Source: Halobacteriovoraceae bacterium (GTDB lineage Bacteria > Bdellovibrionota > Bacteriovoracia > Bacteriovoracales > Bacteriovoracaceae). Taken from it: a stretch of DNA of 64,000 bases. The stretch covers positions 124,001-188,000 of the forward strand of contig JACKAK010000001.1 of assembly GCA_020635115.1 (NCBI GenBank), read 5' to 3'. The stretch's first letter is position 1, and the number at the start of each line of letters is the position of its first letter. The notes under the pieces were generated by a model, which saw only the letters and a program-made list of their open reading frames with translations, was not told the DNA's origin and made no database searches. The position numbers and the translations under genes are program-made. Shown here piece by piece: positions 7,901 through 16,493 of the stretch.

Positions 7901-10045
7901 TTTAATCTTTTTAAGTAGTGGTTTTGTACTCATGGGTCCTCCAAAATAGGTCTCACACATTTTTTTTGTTGAAACAGTTCCCCCTACTTCTAAAACTTTT
8001 TGAATATATTCTTTTATCTGCTCTTTGTTAGTAAAGTCTAAATCTCCCCGCTCATTTCTAAAGCGCTCATCGGCCATCTTTACAAGTGCCTCAGACCAGT
8101 CATAGGAAAAATAAAGTGCAGAATATGGGCCAGTAAAAATATGTGAAAACTTTGCAAAAAAGCTCGAGTCAGCTGGATATTCAAAGCCACTTTCAGATAA
8201 AATCTTATTTGCCACAATTCTAAATTCATCAACTGTTTCAGGTAGCTCCATTGAGTGAATTTTTAGATCAAGTTTTGCTAGACTATTATTTTTACTAATT
8301 ACAAAACGTTCTAATAATTCAAGTTTTTCTTCCTGTTCATCAGTAAAACTATAATCGGAATAGTTAAATTCCACATCACCTACAGGGCCTGCAATTTTGT
8401 TTATCACTGATTTGTGTCTTCCCCAGTTTTCCATAAACATAGAGGGAAGTTCAACAGTGTCCCAGTTAATATTTAATGAATTTGATAGTTTATAACTATT
8501 TTTTGACTTTAGAAGATGAAGAGCATGACCGAATTCATGTGTAAGCGTTTCACGTGTACGTAAGTCAAGATATATGTTTCCGAATTTATCTCTTGGGAAA
8601 TTAGCAGCAATACCACCAATCGGTAATGTTCTCATTTTCTCATAAGGAAATTTATTTCCCATTACAAATGGATACATTGCCGCCCCAGGGCTTTTGCCAT
8701 CACCAGGTCTTTCAGCAACATCTATAAAAATCAAGCCTAATGGAGAAGCATCAAGATTTTTTACTTGATAAAGAAGTACATCCTTATCCCATTGATAGGG
8801 AGGAGTGAGTTGTTCCAGTTTAATATCAAATAAATCTTCATACATTTCAAAAAGTTTTGCAAGAGTTTCTTTAAAAGGAAAATGTTTCTTTTCTTTTTCA
8901 GTTCGCTCATTTAGTTTTTTTGGAGTTAGTCCGGTTACTTTTTGTTTGTATTCTCTAAGCACAAAACCAAGATCCCATGCCATCAGATTTGTGTTGCCAT
9001 TAACTTCTTTTTTAATTTGACTAAGTTCAACCAAATCTTTATCAATTGCTTTTTTAAGATCATTATATAGACCATTTGCAAATTTTAAATTCTCTTTTCC
9101 TGAGCCAGTTGTGGTTTTAATTGCTTGATACTCACTCCAATTCTTAAAACCAAACAAATTGGCAATTTCTTTTCTGAGTTTTAATATATTATAGGCTACT
9201 TCAATATTTGCCCTAGGCCCGCTTTCAGCTGAATACCAGGCCTTTTTTCTTGTCTCTTCCTTAATTGCATACATCGAAATATCTTTTAGTAACATTCTCT
9301 GCGAATTTGTGGCCATATATTTTTTATCAAAAAACTTCAAGCGTTCTATTATATTTTTTGGAACACCTTTTAATTCACTTTTACTAAAAGATACAATTTC
9401 ATTAAGATTTTCTGTCACATTTTCTTCATAACTACTTTCTAATCTCTTCAATTCATCAAAAAGCTCTTGTGCATGTTCTTTTTCATCAGCGGGCAATCCT
9501 ATGCCATTTTTTTCAAACTCCATAAACACTTTTCTTGCAACTTCAGTTTGTTCTTCACTAAGCTTATTTAGATCTACTTTTTTAATTATCTGATATATCT
9601 TCTCATCTGTGACAAAGGCATTATACATTTGAGAGATCTTATTAATTAATGACCTTGCATATTTTTTAAAATCCTTGTTTGAACTCACGTTTCCGGCAAT
9701 ATAATTTATAGTATCTATGGCCTCTTCTTTTTGTCCAAACACATAATCTATTGGCCCTAAAATTTTATCAAATTCAAATATCTCTTCATGTGAAAGATTC
9801 GAGTAGAAATTTAAATATGTAACGACTTTATTAAAATTAAAAAGAAGTTCTGAAGTGAGTTCTTCAACATTTTCTTTGGAATCAACAAGGGACACATGTT
9901 GATATTGCGCACCATATTGTTTAGCATATTCATTTAACTCACTAAAAAGAACTTTTGAATCAACTTCACCGAGTACATGTTTTGACTGAATTTCTGAAGC
10001 AAAGGCATTAATGGCAATCAAAAAGAGTAGTAAATGTTTTAGCAT
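7892..10045 (-). CDS. secreted M3-family oligopeptidase (Dcp/thimet type)
   Basis: Zinc oligopeptidase of the M3 family (oligopeptidase A, Dcp, thimet). It has 717 residues, close to the usual 680-720. A signal peptide (MLKHLLLFLIAINAFAS) indicates export, whereas OpdA and Dcp homologues are often cytoplasmic. The active site reads LTHEFGHALHLL with His503, Glu504 and His507, and SMFMENWGRH downstream supplies the third ligand Glu. The C-terminal FAKFSHIFTGPYSALYFSY block is also typical of the family. The start is the ATG at 10045. Confidence 0.9.
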   Translation of the reverse strand: MLKHLLLFLIAINAFASEIQSKHVLGEVDSKVLFSELNEYAKQYGAQYQHVSLVDSKENVEELTSELLFNFNKVVTYLNFYSNLSHEEIFEFDKILGPIDYVFGQKEEAIDTINYIAGNVSSNKDFKKYARSLINKISQMYNAFVTDEKIYQIIKKVDLNKLSEEQTEVARKVFMEFEKNGIGLPADEKEHAQELFDELKRLESSYEENVTENLNEIVSFSKSELKGVPKNIIERLKFFDKKYMATNSQRMLLKDISMYAIKEETRKKAWYSAESGPRANIEVAYNILKLRKEIANLFGFKNWSEYQAIKTTTGSGKENLKFANGLYNDLKKAIDKDLVELSQIKKEVNGNTNLMAWDLGFVLREYKQKVTGLTPKKLNERTEKEKKHFPFKETLAKLFEMYEDLFDIKLEQLTPPYQWDKDVLLYQVKNLDASPLGLIFIDVAERPGDGKSPGAAMYPFVMGNKFPYEKMRTLPIGGIAANFPRDKFGNIYLDLRTRETLTHEFGHALHLLKSKNSYKLSNSLNINWDTVELPSMFMENWGRHKSVINKIAGPVGDVEFNYSDYSFTDEQEEKLELLERFVISKNNSLAKLDLKIHSMELPETVDEFRIVANKILSESGFEYPADSSFFAKFSHIFTGPYSALYFSYDWSEALVKMADERFRNERGDLDFTNKEQIKEYIQKVLEVGGTVSTKKMCETYFGGPMSTKPLLKKIKAL

Positions 10046-10197
10046 GGTTAACTTCCTTATTAAATTTGGAGGAAGTTTATACTACTTTTATTTATAGTTT
10101 AATATTATTTAATTTATTTTTGAAATTCTTTTTTAACACAATGTACAACATGTAAAAATGTAACGTATTCTTTTGAATATAAATTCTGTCTCTCGTT

Positions 10198-11190
10198 TTA
10201 CAGAGGCAAAATCTTTGCTGGCCTGTTCTTCATTATTCTAAGAATGAATATATATTCCCAAGAATCATCAATCTTGTTTACGAGTATATCAAAGGCCACA
10301 GTGTTTAGCTTACTCAGCGAATTAAAAAAATCACCTTGATTCTTTTCCAGATGTACTTTTTTGAAAATATAATTAACAAATTTTGAATTTCTGTTTATTT
10401 CATTATTATAGGTGACAGAATCTTCAAATCTAGATCTTAAAAATTCATCCGCTGGATAATCTTCCAACGAAGATCTCACTAGATGTTGCGTTACTTGATA
10501 TACTTTTGAAAAATATTGCCATTGAAAAGATTTATCCTCTAATTTATCCCTAATATTAAAATAGAATTTATCCCTATTTATCATCCAATCTTTTGGCAAT
10601 GCATAGGCGTTCACAAGCTGCGCCATTACAAAATGAAGGCCCAGAAATAGACCTGAAGAGAGAGGGTCGTCTATAGAATTATTTAGGATAAAGGGGAGCT
10701 GCATAGGAAAAACAATATTAAATACTGTGTCTAGTGAATTATGATACCTCTCTATATAATTTTTCTGTGCTCTTTTTATCCAATTATCTACTTCTTTCAA
10801 AAAGCTTTTCATTTCATGAGCATTTAATACTAAACCATACATATACTCTAATTCATTCGATTTTTTGACCTCATTATTTCGAATAATTCCTTCAATTTGT
10901 TGTTTAACTTTTACTTGTTGAATTCTTTGCGAAAAATTATCGACATCCAGTTCATCAAATCTCTGAATATAGACTAAAGGTTTTACTTCACTTTTTTGTA
11001 AGATTTCTCTTCTAAAGTTTTTTAGTTTTTCAATTGCATTTTTCGTTGAATCATTTTCTGAGTTTTTTTTTGCATGCACCAACGTATTCATCATCAATGC
11101 CTGACAAATTGTAACTTTAGTATAGGGAAACAAAAAGTTGATTCCGAATAAAGATTTACTCATTAAGAAAAATAAAAAATACTTTATCAA
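10198..11190 (-). CDS. exported protein of unknown function
   Basis: I do not recognise it. The 330-residue frame starts with TTG at 11190 and has a hydrophobic N-terminus (MIKYFLFFLMSKSLFGI) that looks like a signal peptide or anchor; an internal ATG at 11163 is the alternative start. The rest is soluble, mostly helical and rich in Lys, Asn and Glu, without recognisable catalytic motifs. It is flanked by a gap on each side, so it is probably monocistronic. Confidence 0.55.
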   Translation of the reverse strand: MIKYFLFFLMSKSLFGINFLFPYTKVTICQALMMNTLVHAKKNSENDSTKNAIEKLKNFRREILQKSEVKPLVYIQRFDELDVDNFSQRIQQVKVKQQIEGIIRNNEVKKSNELEYMYGLVLNAHEMKSFLKEVDNWIKRAQKNYIERYHNSLDTVFNIVFPMQLPFILNNSIDDPLSSGLFLGLHFVMAQLVNAYALPKDWMINRDKFYFNIRDKLEDKSFQWQYFSKVYQVTQHLVRSSLEDYPADEFLRSRFEDSVTYNNEINRNSKFVNYIFKKVHLEKNQGDFFNSLSKLNTVAFDILVNKIDDSWEYIFILRIMKNRPAKILPL

Positions 11191-11305
11191 GTCTTTCTCT
11201 CATCTATGAAATTTCCAACTTCTCCTTATTACCTGTCACTTTTTTTCTTTGCAATCATAAGAAATCTGCATGTACAAATTACACTTCACAAAATGTATTT
11301 CTTTT

Positions 11306-11336
11306 AAAAAAAGAAGGGGACCATGGCCCCCTTCTT
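11306..11336 (-). terminator. rho-independent terminator of ssb
   Basis: AAGAAGGGG (11311-11319) pairs with CCCCTTCTT (11328-11336) around a CCATGG-containing loop. Read on the minus strand it is followed by a run of T. It lies about 60 bases after the ssb stop. Confidence 0.85.
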
Positions 11337-11392
11337 ATTATTTACTAAATATTTTTAAACTTAATTATTTAACAATATTAATGATGGATATC

Positions 11393-11854
11393 CTAAAACG
11401 GAATATCATCAGCAGTAAAACTCGCATCTGTAGAAATATTAAAATCTTGATTCATCATGGAATCATCTTGGTGTGATGATTGATTCATGTTCATATCATT
11501 TGAATAGCTCGACTGGCCTGCAGAAGCTTGCCCTCCAATAAATTGAACAGTCGAAGCATTTACCTCTGTCGTATATCTTTTTTGTCCATTTTGATCATCC
11601 CATGAACGTGTTTGTAAACGTCCCTCAATATAGGCCTGGCGCCCTTTCGATAGATACTGATTACAAAGCTCAGCAAGCTTATTCCAAACAACCACTCTAT
11701 GCCATTCTGTTCTTTCTTGTTTTTGTCCACTTTTATCAACCCATGACTCAGACGTTGCCAGCGAAAAATTGCAGACAGCTGCACCTGACGGTGTATATTT
11801 AATCTCGGGATCTTGCCCAAGACGACCCAATAGAATAACTTTATTCACGCTCAT
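11393..11854 (-). CDS. ssb: single-stranded DNA-binding protein
   Basis: Coats single-stranded DNA in replication, repair and recombination. The 153 residues have an N-terminal OB fold (KVILLGRLGQDPEIKYTPSG, then WHRVVVWNKLAE and YIEGRLQTRSW) up to about residue 110. A flexible Gln/Ser/Asn linker follows, ending in the acidic tip DDIPF that recruits partner proteins. A GGAGAG ribosome site precedes the ATG. Inverted repeats lie upstream and a strong terminator downstream, so it is a single-gene unit. Confidence 0.96.
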   Translation of the reverse strand: MSVNKVILLGRLGQDPEIKYTPSGAAVCNFSLATSESWVDKSGQKQERTEWHRVVVWNKLAELCNQYLSKGRQAYIEGRLQTRSWDDQNGQKRYTTEVNASTVQFIGGQASAGQSSYSNDMNMNQSSHQDDSMMNQDFNISTDASFTADDIPF

Positions 11855-11872
11855 AAACTCTCCTTTATTCGT

Positions 11873-11897
11873 CGATAGCTTAGTCTCTTTGCTATCG
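11873..11897 (-). promoter_or_regulatory. inverted repeat in the ssb leader
   Basis: CGATAGC (11873-11879) and GCTATCG (11891-11897) form a 7-bp stem with an 11-base loop, about 19 bases upstream of the ssb start. It could be a leader hairpin or a repressor site. It does not fit a LexA box. Confidence 0.35.
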
Positions 11898-11937
11898 AAT
11901 TTCTAGTGCTTTTCCAAGATGAAAGAAAGTTTTCAAA

Positions 11938-11949
11938 TAGAGCGCTCTA
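11938..11949. promoter_or_regulatory. 12-bp perfect palindrome upstream of ssb
   Basis: TAGAGCGCTCTA is fully self-complementary and sits 84 bases before the ssb start, where a promoter or operator would be expected. The bound factor, if any, is unknown. Confidence 0.3.
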
Positions 11950-12038
11950 AGCTCCTGAAAAGATTTTATTTCTAAAAAATAGACATAAAAAATTAATCAT
12001 AAAATTCTAAAATTAAGTGGAATTTTGAAAAAATTTTT

Positions 12039-12482
12039 CTAAGCATTTGTGCTAGATAGCATTGAGTCAACTTGGTCCATGGCCTCATCAAGTGACTGGT
12101 CATCAGTCACAACTCCCCTACTGGCCCAAAATTCTTTAACAATTCTACGAGCGACTTTGATATCTCGTTTATACCAAGACGCATCAAAACCACAGTGCGG
12201 ACAAGGAATCTCCTTACGAAAAAGAATTCGTATAGTTGCTTCGAAACTAACCCAAATCGGGAAAAAAGCAAAAACTCCTCTCCATTCCATAAATGGGTAA
12301 AGAACCATCGCAAAAAAAACACTCATCATAACAATTTGAAAATAATTCTTTTGGGTCAAGCGAGGACTAATAGTGAAGGCCCTCTTTGTGCTGCATAGAG
12401 GACAAAAAAATTCCTTTGAAGGATTTTTCAATCGAAAAGTTCTCATCACAAGGGGATTATAATTAAAAATGCTTTTATTCAT
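12039..12482 (-). CDS. membrane protein with two CxxC zinc-ribbon-like pairs
   Basis: Function unknown. In 147 residues there is an N-terminal FFCPLC pair, two adjacent hydrophobic segments (NYFQIVMMSVFFAMVLYPFM and VFAFFPIWVSFEATI), then CPHCGFDASWYKRD and a charged helical tail. The cysteine pairs probably bind zinc on the cytoplasmic side of a membrane hairpin. GGAGAAAATCT places a good ribosome site before the ATG at 12482. It faces away from the TadG-like gene. Confidence 0.65.
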   Translation of the reverse strand: MNKSIFNYNPLVMRTFRLKNPSKEFFCPLCSTKRAFTISPRLTQKNYFQIVMMSVFFAMVLYPFMEWRGVFAFFPIWVSFEATIRILFRKEIPCPHCGFDASWYKRDIKVARRIVKEFWASRGVVTDDQSLDEAMDQVDSMLSSTNA

Positions 12483-12588
12483 AGATTTTCTCCAAGGGCC
12501 CTCATTTCATCATAACAGAGCAAAAGAAGTGAAAATAAGGAGGTAAAAAAATCACCTGCTAACATATTAAAAATAGAAAAATACGCAT

Positions 12589-12735
12589 AAAAAGGGCCGC
12601 AGGGCCATCCACATGGCCCAGGGTTTCGACGGCCCCCGAGGGCCTTTCCATGAAAATTACAAATTTTGAGATATGTAGCACAGGAAAGAGAACCGAAATC
12701 GCTACAGTACGTGCCACACGGATGACTTTCGGTCA
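12589..12735 (-). ncRNA. candidate structured small RNA
   Basis: Hairpin 1: GGGCCAT (12602-12608) with ATGGCCC (12613-12619), four-base loop. Hairpin 2: GGCCC (12631-12635) with GGGCC (12640-12644), four-base loop. Element 3: ACCGAAA (12692-12698) with TTTCGGT (12727-12733), enclosing CGTG/CACG. On the minus strand the structure ends in GGCCC followed by five T, like a terminator. The GC-richness in an AT-rich genome suggests a structured RNA; the strand and limits are guesses. I could not match it to tmRNA, SRP, RNase P or 6S RNA. Confidence 0.3.
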
Positions 12736-12843
12736 AAGTGCACCCTTGCCCCTATATCCATAAATTGTGCCAAAAATATTTATTTACAAATCAACCCCTT
12801 GCGTTATTCTCATCCGCACCAGTGCCATATCGCGCCTCCCTAA

Positions 12844-12872
12844 TTGACGCTCTATTCTCGGCCGGGTAGCAT
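12844..12872 (+). promoter_or_regulatory. promoter-like pair just before the TadG-like gene
   Basis: TTGACG (12844-12849), 17 bases, then TAGCAT (12867-12872). Transcription would begin near 12879, only a few bases before the ATG at 12883, and no ribosome site is seen. This would make the message nearly leaderless. Confidence 0.4.
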
Positions 12873-12882
12873 ACTTTAAGAC

Positions 12883-15681
12883 ATGAATTTATTGAAAAAA
12901 ATTAAGCTAAAAAGAAAAAATGAAAAAGGACAGATCACAATTTTTCTGGCCTTCTCTCTCATTATTGTCGCTTCATTCCTGGCGTTTGTGATCAATATCG
13001 GACTTTTTGTGAAAGCGAAAATAAATCTACAAAATGCTGTTGATGCTGGAGCATGGTCAGGGGCCGCGGTTCAGGCAAGACAACTTTCTCAAATTAGTTA
13101 TCTCAATTGGGAGTTAAGAAACACATTCAAGGAATGGATGTTTAAATATTATGTTGTAGGACAGCTCGGTCTACTTAATGAGACAGATGTAACGAATGTT
13201 GCTGATCTCAATAACAATGGAGTCATGAATTTTAGAACGCAGTCTATGTATACTTCAAAGGATGGACAGCAAAATAGTGGTAATGCAGCTGCTCAGAAAA
13301 ACTATAACCAATTTGAATTTGATCCTTATAACGTTCCAAGTGTTTGTCTTCATTTTTCTGGTAATTACAATATTTGCAAGATTTTCTCACTACCTGGTGT
13401 TCCTAAATTTGGTTCTACAGGACTAGTTGGAATTGATGGTCAAACACAAAACTTTGCCAATGTTATTTCAAAGGATAAGTCTAGGGACTGTGCCAAACGT
13501 ACAGATTTGAATTTCATGGTGGCGATGATCTGGGCGTTTGGAGTTTACAACGGCTCAAATTCAGGACTTCCTTCTGTTCCCAATGTGGCCGCAGATCGAA
13601 TGGGAGCATGGCCCCAAGCGTTTGAACTAGGCATAAGAATGAGAAATCTAGAATGGATTATGAACCAACCACCAAAGCAAAATATCTGTTACAATGGAAA
13701 CACAACTTTTGGAGGTTGCACTCCTGTATCAAATTTTGATCCACAAGAAACATCTTTGCAAACACCGTTTCACGAAAGAACAATTAAGGCCTTTTATACT
13801 GTAGGAAGAAACCTAGACAATGAAATGAAGTCCAATTTGATCGTAAGTGAAATTCCTCCTAACGTTGTTGATATGTCTAGTGGCGATAATCTCTCGACCT
13901 TTTTAATTCCCAATAGCGAAACTGGATCAATGGCCAGAAAAAAGTACTACTTAAATCTTAAGGCCATGCCAGTTAATTACACTATGTTTTACACAAATTT
14001 CGTTCCATATTCCGGAAAATATTACGCAGTAAATTCAGATCGTGAAATCACAATGGATGCTCAGTGTGCTGGATCAAAAATGGCAATTCCAATACCAAGT
14101 TATATTTTAGGAATGACTAAGGGCCAGGAAGTTGTCACCTATTATGCCCTAAAGGCCAAAACTAAATACGTTGGTCTTTTTTTTCCATTTGGAAGATCTC
14201 CTCAAGGGGCCATCATTCAGGCCTACGCGGCAGCAAAACCTTTCGGAGGAAGAATTGGTCCAAAACTTTTTTTTGAAGAGGAAAGTTCACTAAAGGCCAG
14301 AACAAATCCATCTCGATCTGCTAATTTTGCTTCTGTCTTTGACATCTCACGGCCATTATTTGATGCAACAACAGCAAGAAAAACCGCCTCAGGTTGGGAT
14401 GTACAAAAAATTGCAGTAGGAGAATTTGCACCAGGTCATCCGGTTCCACTTTCTCAAGATTTTTGGGCAGAGGGAAAAGAAACTGTCATCGGAGGAATTG
14501 ATCCCATAGGAAATAATTCAAAATTTGTTGTTCCTAATCTCATTTATGAGGGAAATTCAGAAGGACAAACAAATTCTGCACTTACTAAACTTCAACCTGC
14601 AGAAAACGAGGCAAGTGCAATGACAAGGGCAGGAGTAGATCCTATTGGATTATATGATGTAGATCAATTTAAGGCCTTTGCTTCACATGCAAGAGGTCAT
14701 TTGCAAGGAAACATCTTAAATGGCGATGGGATTAAAGAAGCTATAAGAAGTGTGAGATCTCCTACAAATTGGGAAAAGCTCAACTATTTAATTCCAACAA
14801 AACATCCAGTTTCTGAGGGGATAGGGGTGCAACATGCCTCGCTTGTATCGATGAATGCCAGTTCATACCAACTCTATGCTCCCTTATATGGAGAAGGATT
14901 AATATATGAAAATGAAACTCAATTGCAAGGTGCTGTTGAAAAATACATTGATACAGCAAGTAATAGTATAGATAGTTTCTTAAAAGCATTTGCTTCGGTA
15001 GCGCAGAGCATGCGAAATCAATCAAGTGATAGGGAACAAAAATGTCTGGAGGATAAAACAGTAAATCCGGATTCTTGTCGTGGAACATATCTTCAGGCAG
15101 CAAATGATCTTCATAATGGAATACCCGATTGTTCAAGTATTGCTGGTAAATTTGCGTATTTTTTAACTGGAGAAGGAAAATATAAGGTAGGACAATCGGA
15201 CGATTGTGGGATAAAGCCTTTGTCTATAATGCTAAGAGAGTATTATTCGCAATTATCTACTGGAAATGCATCTATTTCTGCTGTAGAAAATTGCAATGGT
15301 AAATCACCTCAACTCTACTACTGCCAGTCTTATGAATTCACTACTGATAGTAATGGTTCGAGTAGTTCTGGCATACTAGCAAGTAAGATTGGTGCTGAAG
15401 ACTTGATGACAGGCTATATGCCTGGCCCCAGAAGTGGAATTTCACAAGATGGAATTCATCCAAAATTAAGTCAAAGTATGAGAAGAAATTTTTATTCAAC
15501 CAAATTTATTCCAATGCATACCGTTATTAGTGGCTCACCTGCTAGTATTGACGGAGTTTCGGTGTATCAGGAGTTATTTAACTTGGGGCAAGGGTACGAA
15601 AATCAAATTCCTTTTCGAAATAAGATCCCTATGGAGGAGCTTAGTGAATTTGGAAAACAACCAAGTGATTTAAAATTTTAA
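12883..15681 (+). CDS. large TadG-like (Flp pilus assembly type) membrane-anchored protein
   Basis: The N-terminus, a Lys/Arg-rich stub then EKGQITIFLAFSLIIVASFL and the hydrophobic helix to about residue 45, followed by AKINLQNAVDAGAWSGA, is the TadE/TadG-like signature (one anchor, then a DAGA-type segment). The remaining ~880 residues are predicted to be extracytoplasmic, rich in Asn, Ser, Gly and Tyr, with scattered Cys pairs, and show no domain I know. At 932 residues it is much longer than typical TadG. No other tad gene lies in the window. No Shine-Dalgarno is visible at the ATG. Role in pili or surface attachment is inference. Confidence 0.75.
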   Translation: MNLLKKIKLKRKNEKGQITIFLAFSLIIVASFLAFVINIGLFVKAKINLQNAVDAGAWSGAAVQARQLSQISYLNWELRNTFKEWMFKYYVVGQLGLLNETDVTNVADLNNNGVMNFRTQSMYTSKDGQQNSGNAAAQKNYNQFEFDPYNVPSVCLHFSGNYNICKIFSLPGVPKFGSTGLVGIDGQTQNFANVISKDKSRDCAKRTDLNFMVAMIWAFGVYNGSNSGLPSVPNVAADRMGAWPQAFELGIRMRNLEWIMNQPPKQNICYNGNTTFGGCTPVSNFDPQETSLQTPFHERTIKAFYTVGRNLDNEMKSNLIVSEIPPNVVDMSSGDNLSTFLIPNSETGSMARKKYYLNLKAMPVNYTMFYTNFVPYSGKYYAVNSDREITMDAQCAGSKMAIPIPSYILGMTKGQEVVTYYALKAKTKYVGLFFPFGRSPQGAIIQAYAAAKPFGGRIGPKLFFEEESSLKARTNPSRSANFASVFDISRPLFDATTARKTASGWDVQKIAVGEFAPGHPVPLSQDFWAEGKETVIGGIDPIGNNSKFVVPNLIYEGNSEGQTNSALTKLQPAENEASAMTRAGVDPIGLYDVDQFKAFASHARGHLQGNILNGDGIKEAIRSVRSPTNWEKLNYLIPTKHPVSEGIGVQHASLVSMNASSYQLYAPLYGEGLIYENETQLQGAVEKYIDTASNSIDSFLKAFASVAQSMRNQSSDREQKCLEDKTVNPDSCRGTYLQAANDLHNGIPDCSSIAGKFAYFLTGEGKYKVGQSDDCGIKPLSIMLREYYSQLSTGNASISAVENCNGKSPQLYYCQSYEFTTDSNGSSSSGILASKIGAEDLMTGYMPGPRSGISQDGIHPKLSQSMRRNFYSTKFIPMHTVISGSPASIDGVSVYQELFNLGQGYENQIPFRNKIPMEELSEFGKQPSDLKF

Positions 15682-15752
15682 ATTTTAGGTTGAAACTTCT
15701 TTTTCTTTAACTATATACTGTTGTCGAATAAACGTTTACAAGGGGTTTTTAG

Positions 15753-16430
15753 GTGGCAAAAACAAAAAAGAAAGTTGCAAAGAAAGCAACTAAGAAAGTA
15801 GCAAAGAAAGCAACTAAGAAAGTTGCAAAGAAAGCAACTAAGAAAGTTGCAAAGAAAGCAACTAAGAAAGTTGCAAAGAAAGCAACTAAGAAAGTTGCAA
15901 AGAAAGCAACTAAGAAAGTAGCAAAGAAAGCGACTAAGAAAGTAGCAAAGAAAGCGACTAAGAAAGTAGCAAAGAAAGCGACTAAGAAAGTTGCAAAGAA
16001 AGCGACTAAGAAAGTCGCAAAAAAAACGACTAAAAAATTATCCAAGGCAGGTCTCAAGGAAAAAGCTAAGCAAGAAGCTATAGCTCGGTATAAAAAACAA
16101 AATAAACAAGAAACGCCTGAAGAATTAAAAAGTTCAGAAATCATTGAGCACGATGATGTTATTATGGAACCTGTTGGTGAAGAAGGTGATGAGCTAATGG
16201 AGATGGATTCTTTAGACAGTTCAGGAACACCAGAAAGTAGCACAAATGACTCTGGCGATGACTATAATCCAGATGATGAAAGTGAAGATGATTCTGAAGA
16301 AAGTTCAGCTTATGGTTGGGGTTATAATGAAACACTTGATAATCCAGAAGATGAATCAGATAAGGACTTGGATGATATGGACGAAGATGAGCTTTATGCA
16401 GCTGGACTTGATAAAGATGATGATTATTAA
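15753..16430 (+). CDS. histone H1-like Lys/Ala-repeat protein with acidic C-terminal tail
   Basis: Probably a DNA-binding, nucleoid-condensing protein like the bacterial H1-like Hc1/Hc2 group. Starts at a GTG, with AGGGG seven bases upstream. Residues 6-93 are eleven tandem copies of an eight-residue KKVAKKAT unit (the last is KKVAKKTT). A basic linker (about 94-120) follows, then about 100 residues strongly enriched in Asp, Glu and Ser, ending DKDDDY. The acidic half is unusual for H1-like proteins and could mask the basic half or bind proteins. It has its own terminator downstream. Confidence 0.8.
   Translation: MAKTKKKVAKKATKKVAKKATKKVAKKATKKVAKKATKKVAKKATKKVAKKATKKVAKKATKKVAKKATKKVAKKATKKVAKKATKKVAKKTTKKLSKAGLKEKAKQEAIARYKKQNKQETPEELKSSEIIEHDDVIMEPVGEEGDELMEMDSLDSSGTPESSTNDSGDDYNPDDESEDDSEESSAYGWGYNETLDNPEDESDKDLDDMDEDELYAAGLDKDDDY
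15768..16031 (+). repeat. eleven tandem 24-bp repeats coding Lys/Ala units
   Basis: The unit encodes KKVAKKAT. Early copies mostly use GTT/GCA and later ones GTA/GCG, so sub-blocks have been copied locally. Copy number is likely to vary between strains by slippage or recombination. Confidence 0.95.
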
Positions 16431-16452
16431 AGTTTTTTAAACATATAATTTC

Positions 16453-16480
16453 AAAGGGCCCATATTTGGGCCCTTTTTTT
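16453..16480 (+). terminator. rho-independent terminator of the H1-like gene
   Basis: AAAGGGCCCA (16453-16462) pairs with TGGGCCCTTT (16467-16476) around a four-base loop, followed by more T. It ends 13 bases before the next gene. Confidence 0.92.
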
Positions 16481-16493
16481 ATTGGAGGAATAA

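Larger units (their letters stand above)
12483..12882. other. 400-base gene-free stretch with GC-rich hairpins
   Basis: No credible coding frame: one 85-codon TTG-start frame on the minus strand lacks a ribosome site and homology-like features. The stretch holds two GC-rich hairpins at 12602-12644, a third inverted repeat at 12692-12733, and at its right end a promoter-like pair for the TadG-like gene. Confidence 0.7.

Noticed and set aside
12601..12650. GGTTTCGACGG resembles the 5' region of tmRNA
   Set aside because: No tag reading frame ending in an ALAA-like sequence and no matching tRNA-like 3' end follows.
12660..12735. AGGAAAG and GTGCCACA words recall RNase P RNA
   Set aside because: The conserved regions do not occur in the right order or spacing, and no closing P1 helix was found.
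12479..12736. 85-codon TTG-start frame on the minus strand, overlapping the next gene as ATGA
   Set aside because: No ribosome site, odd composition, and it runs through the GC hairpins.
15768..16031. Regular repeats as a possible CRISPR array
   Set aside because: Repeats are contiguous, without spacers, and in frame with a Lys/Ala protein.
15749..16243. Long minus-strand frame through the Lys/Ala repeats (Phe/Ala/Val repeats)
   Set aside because: It is the mirror of the tandem repeat in the H1-like gene, with no start signals.
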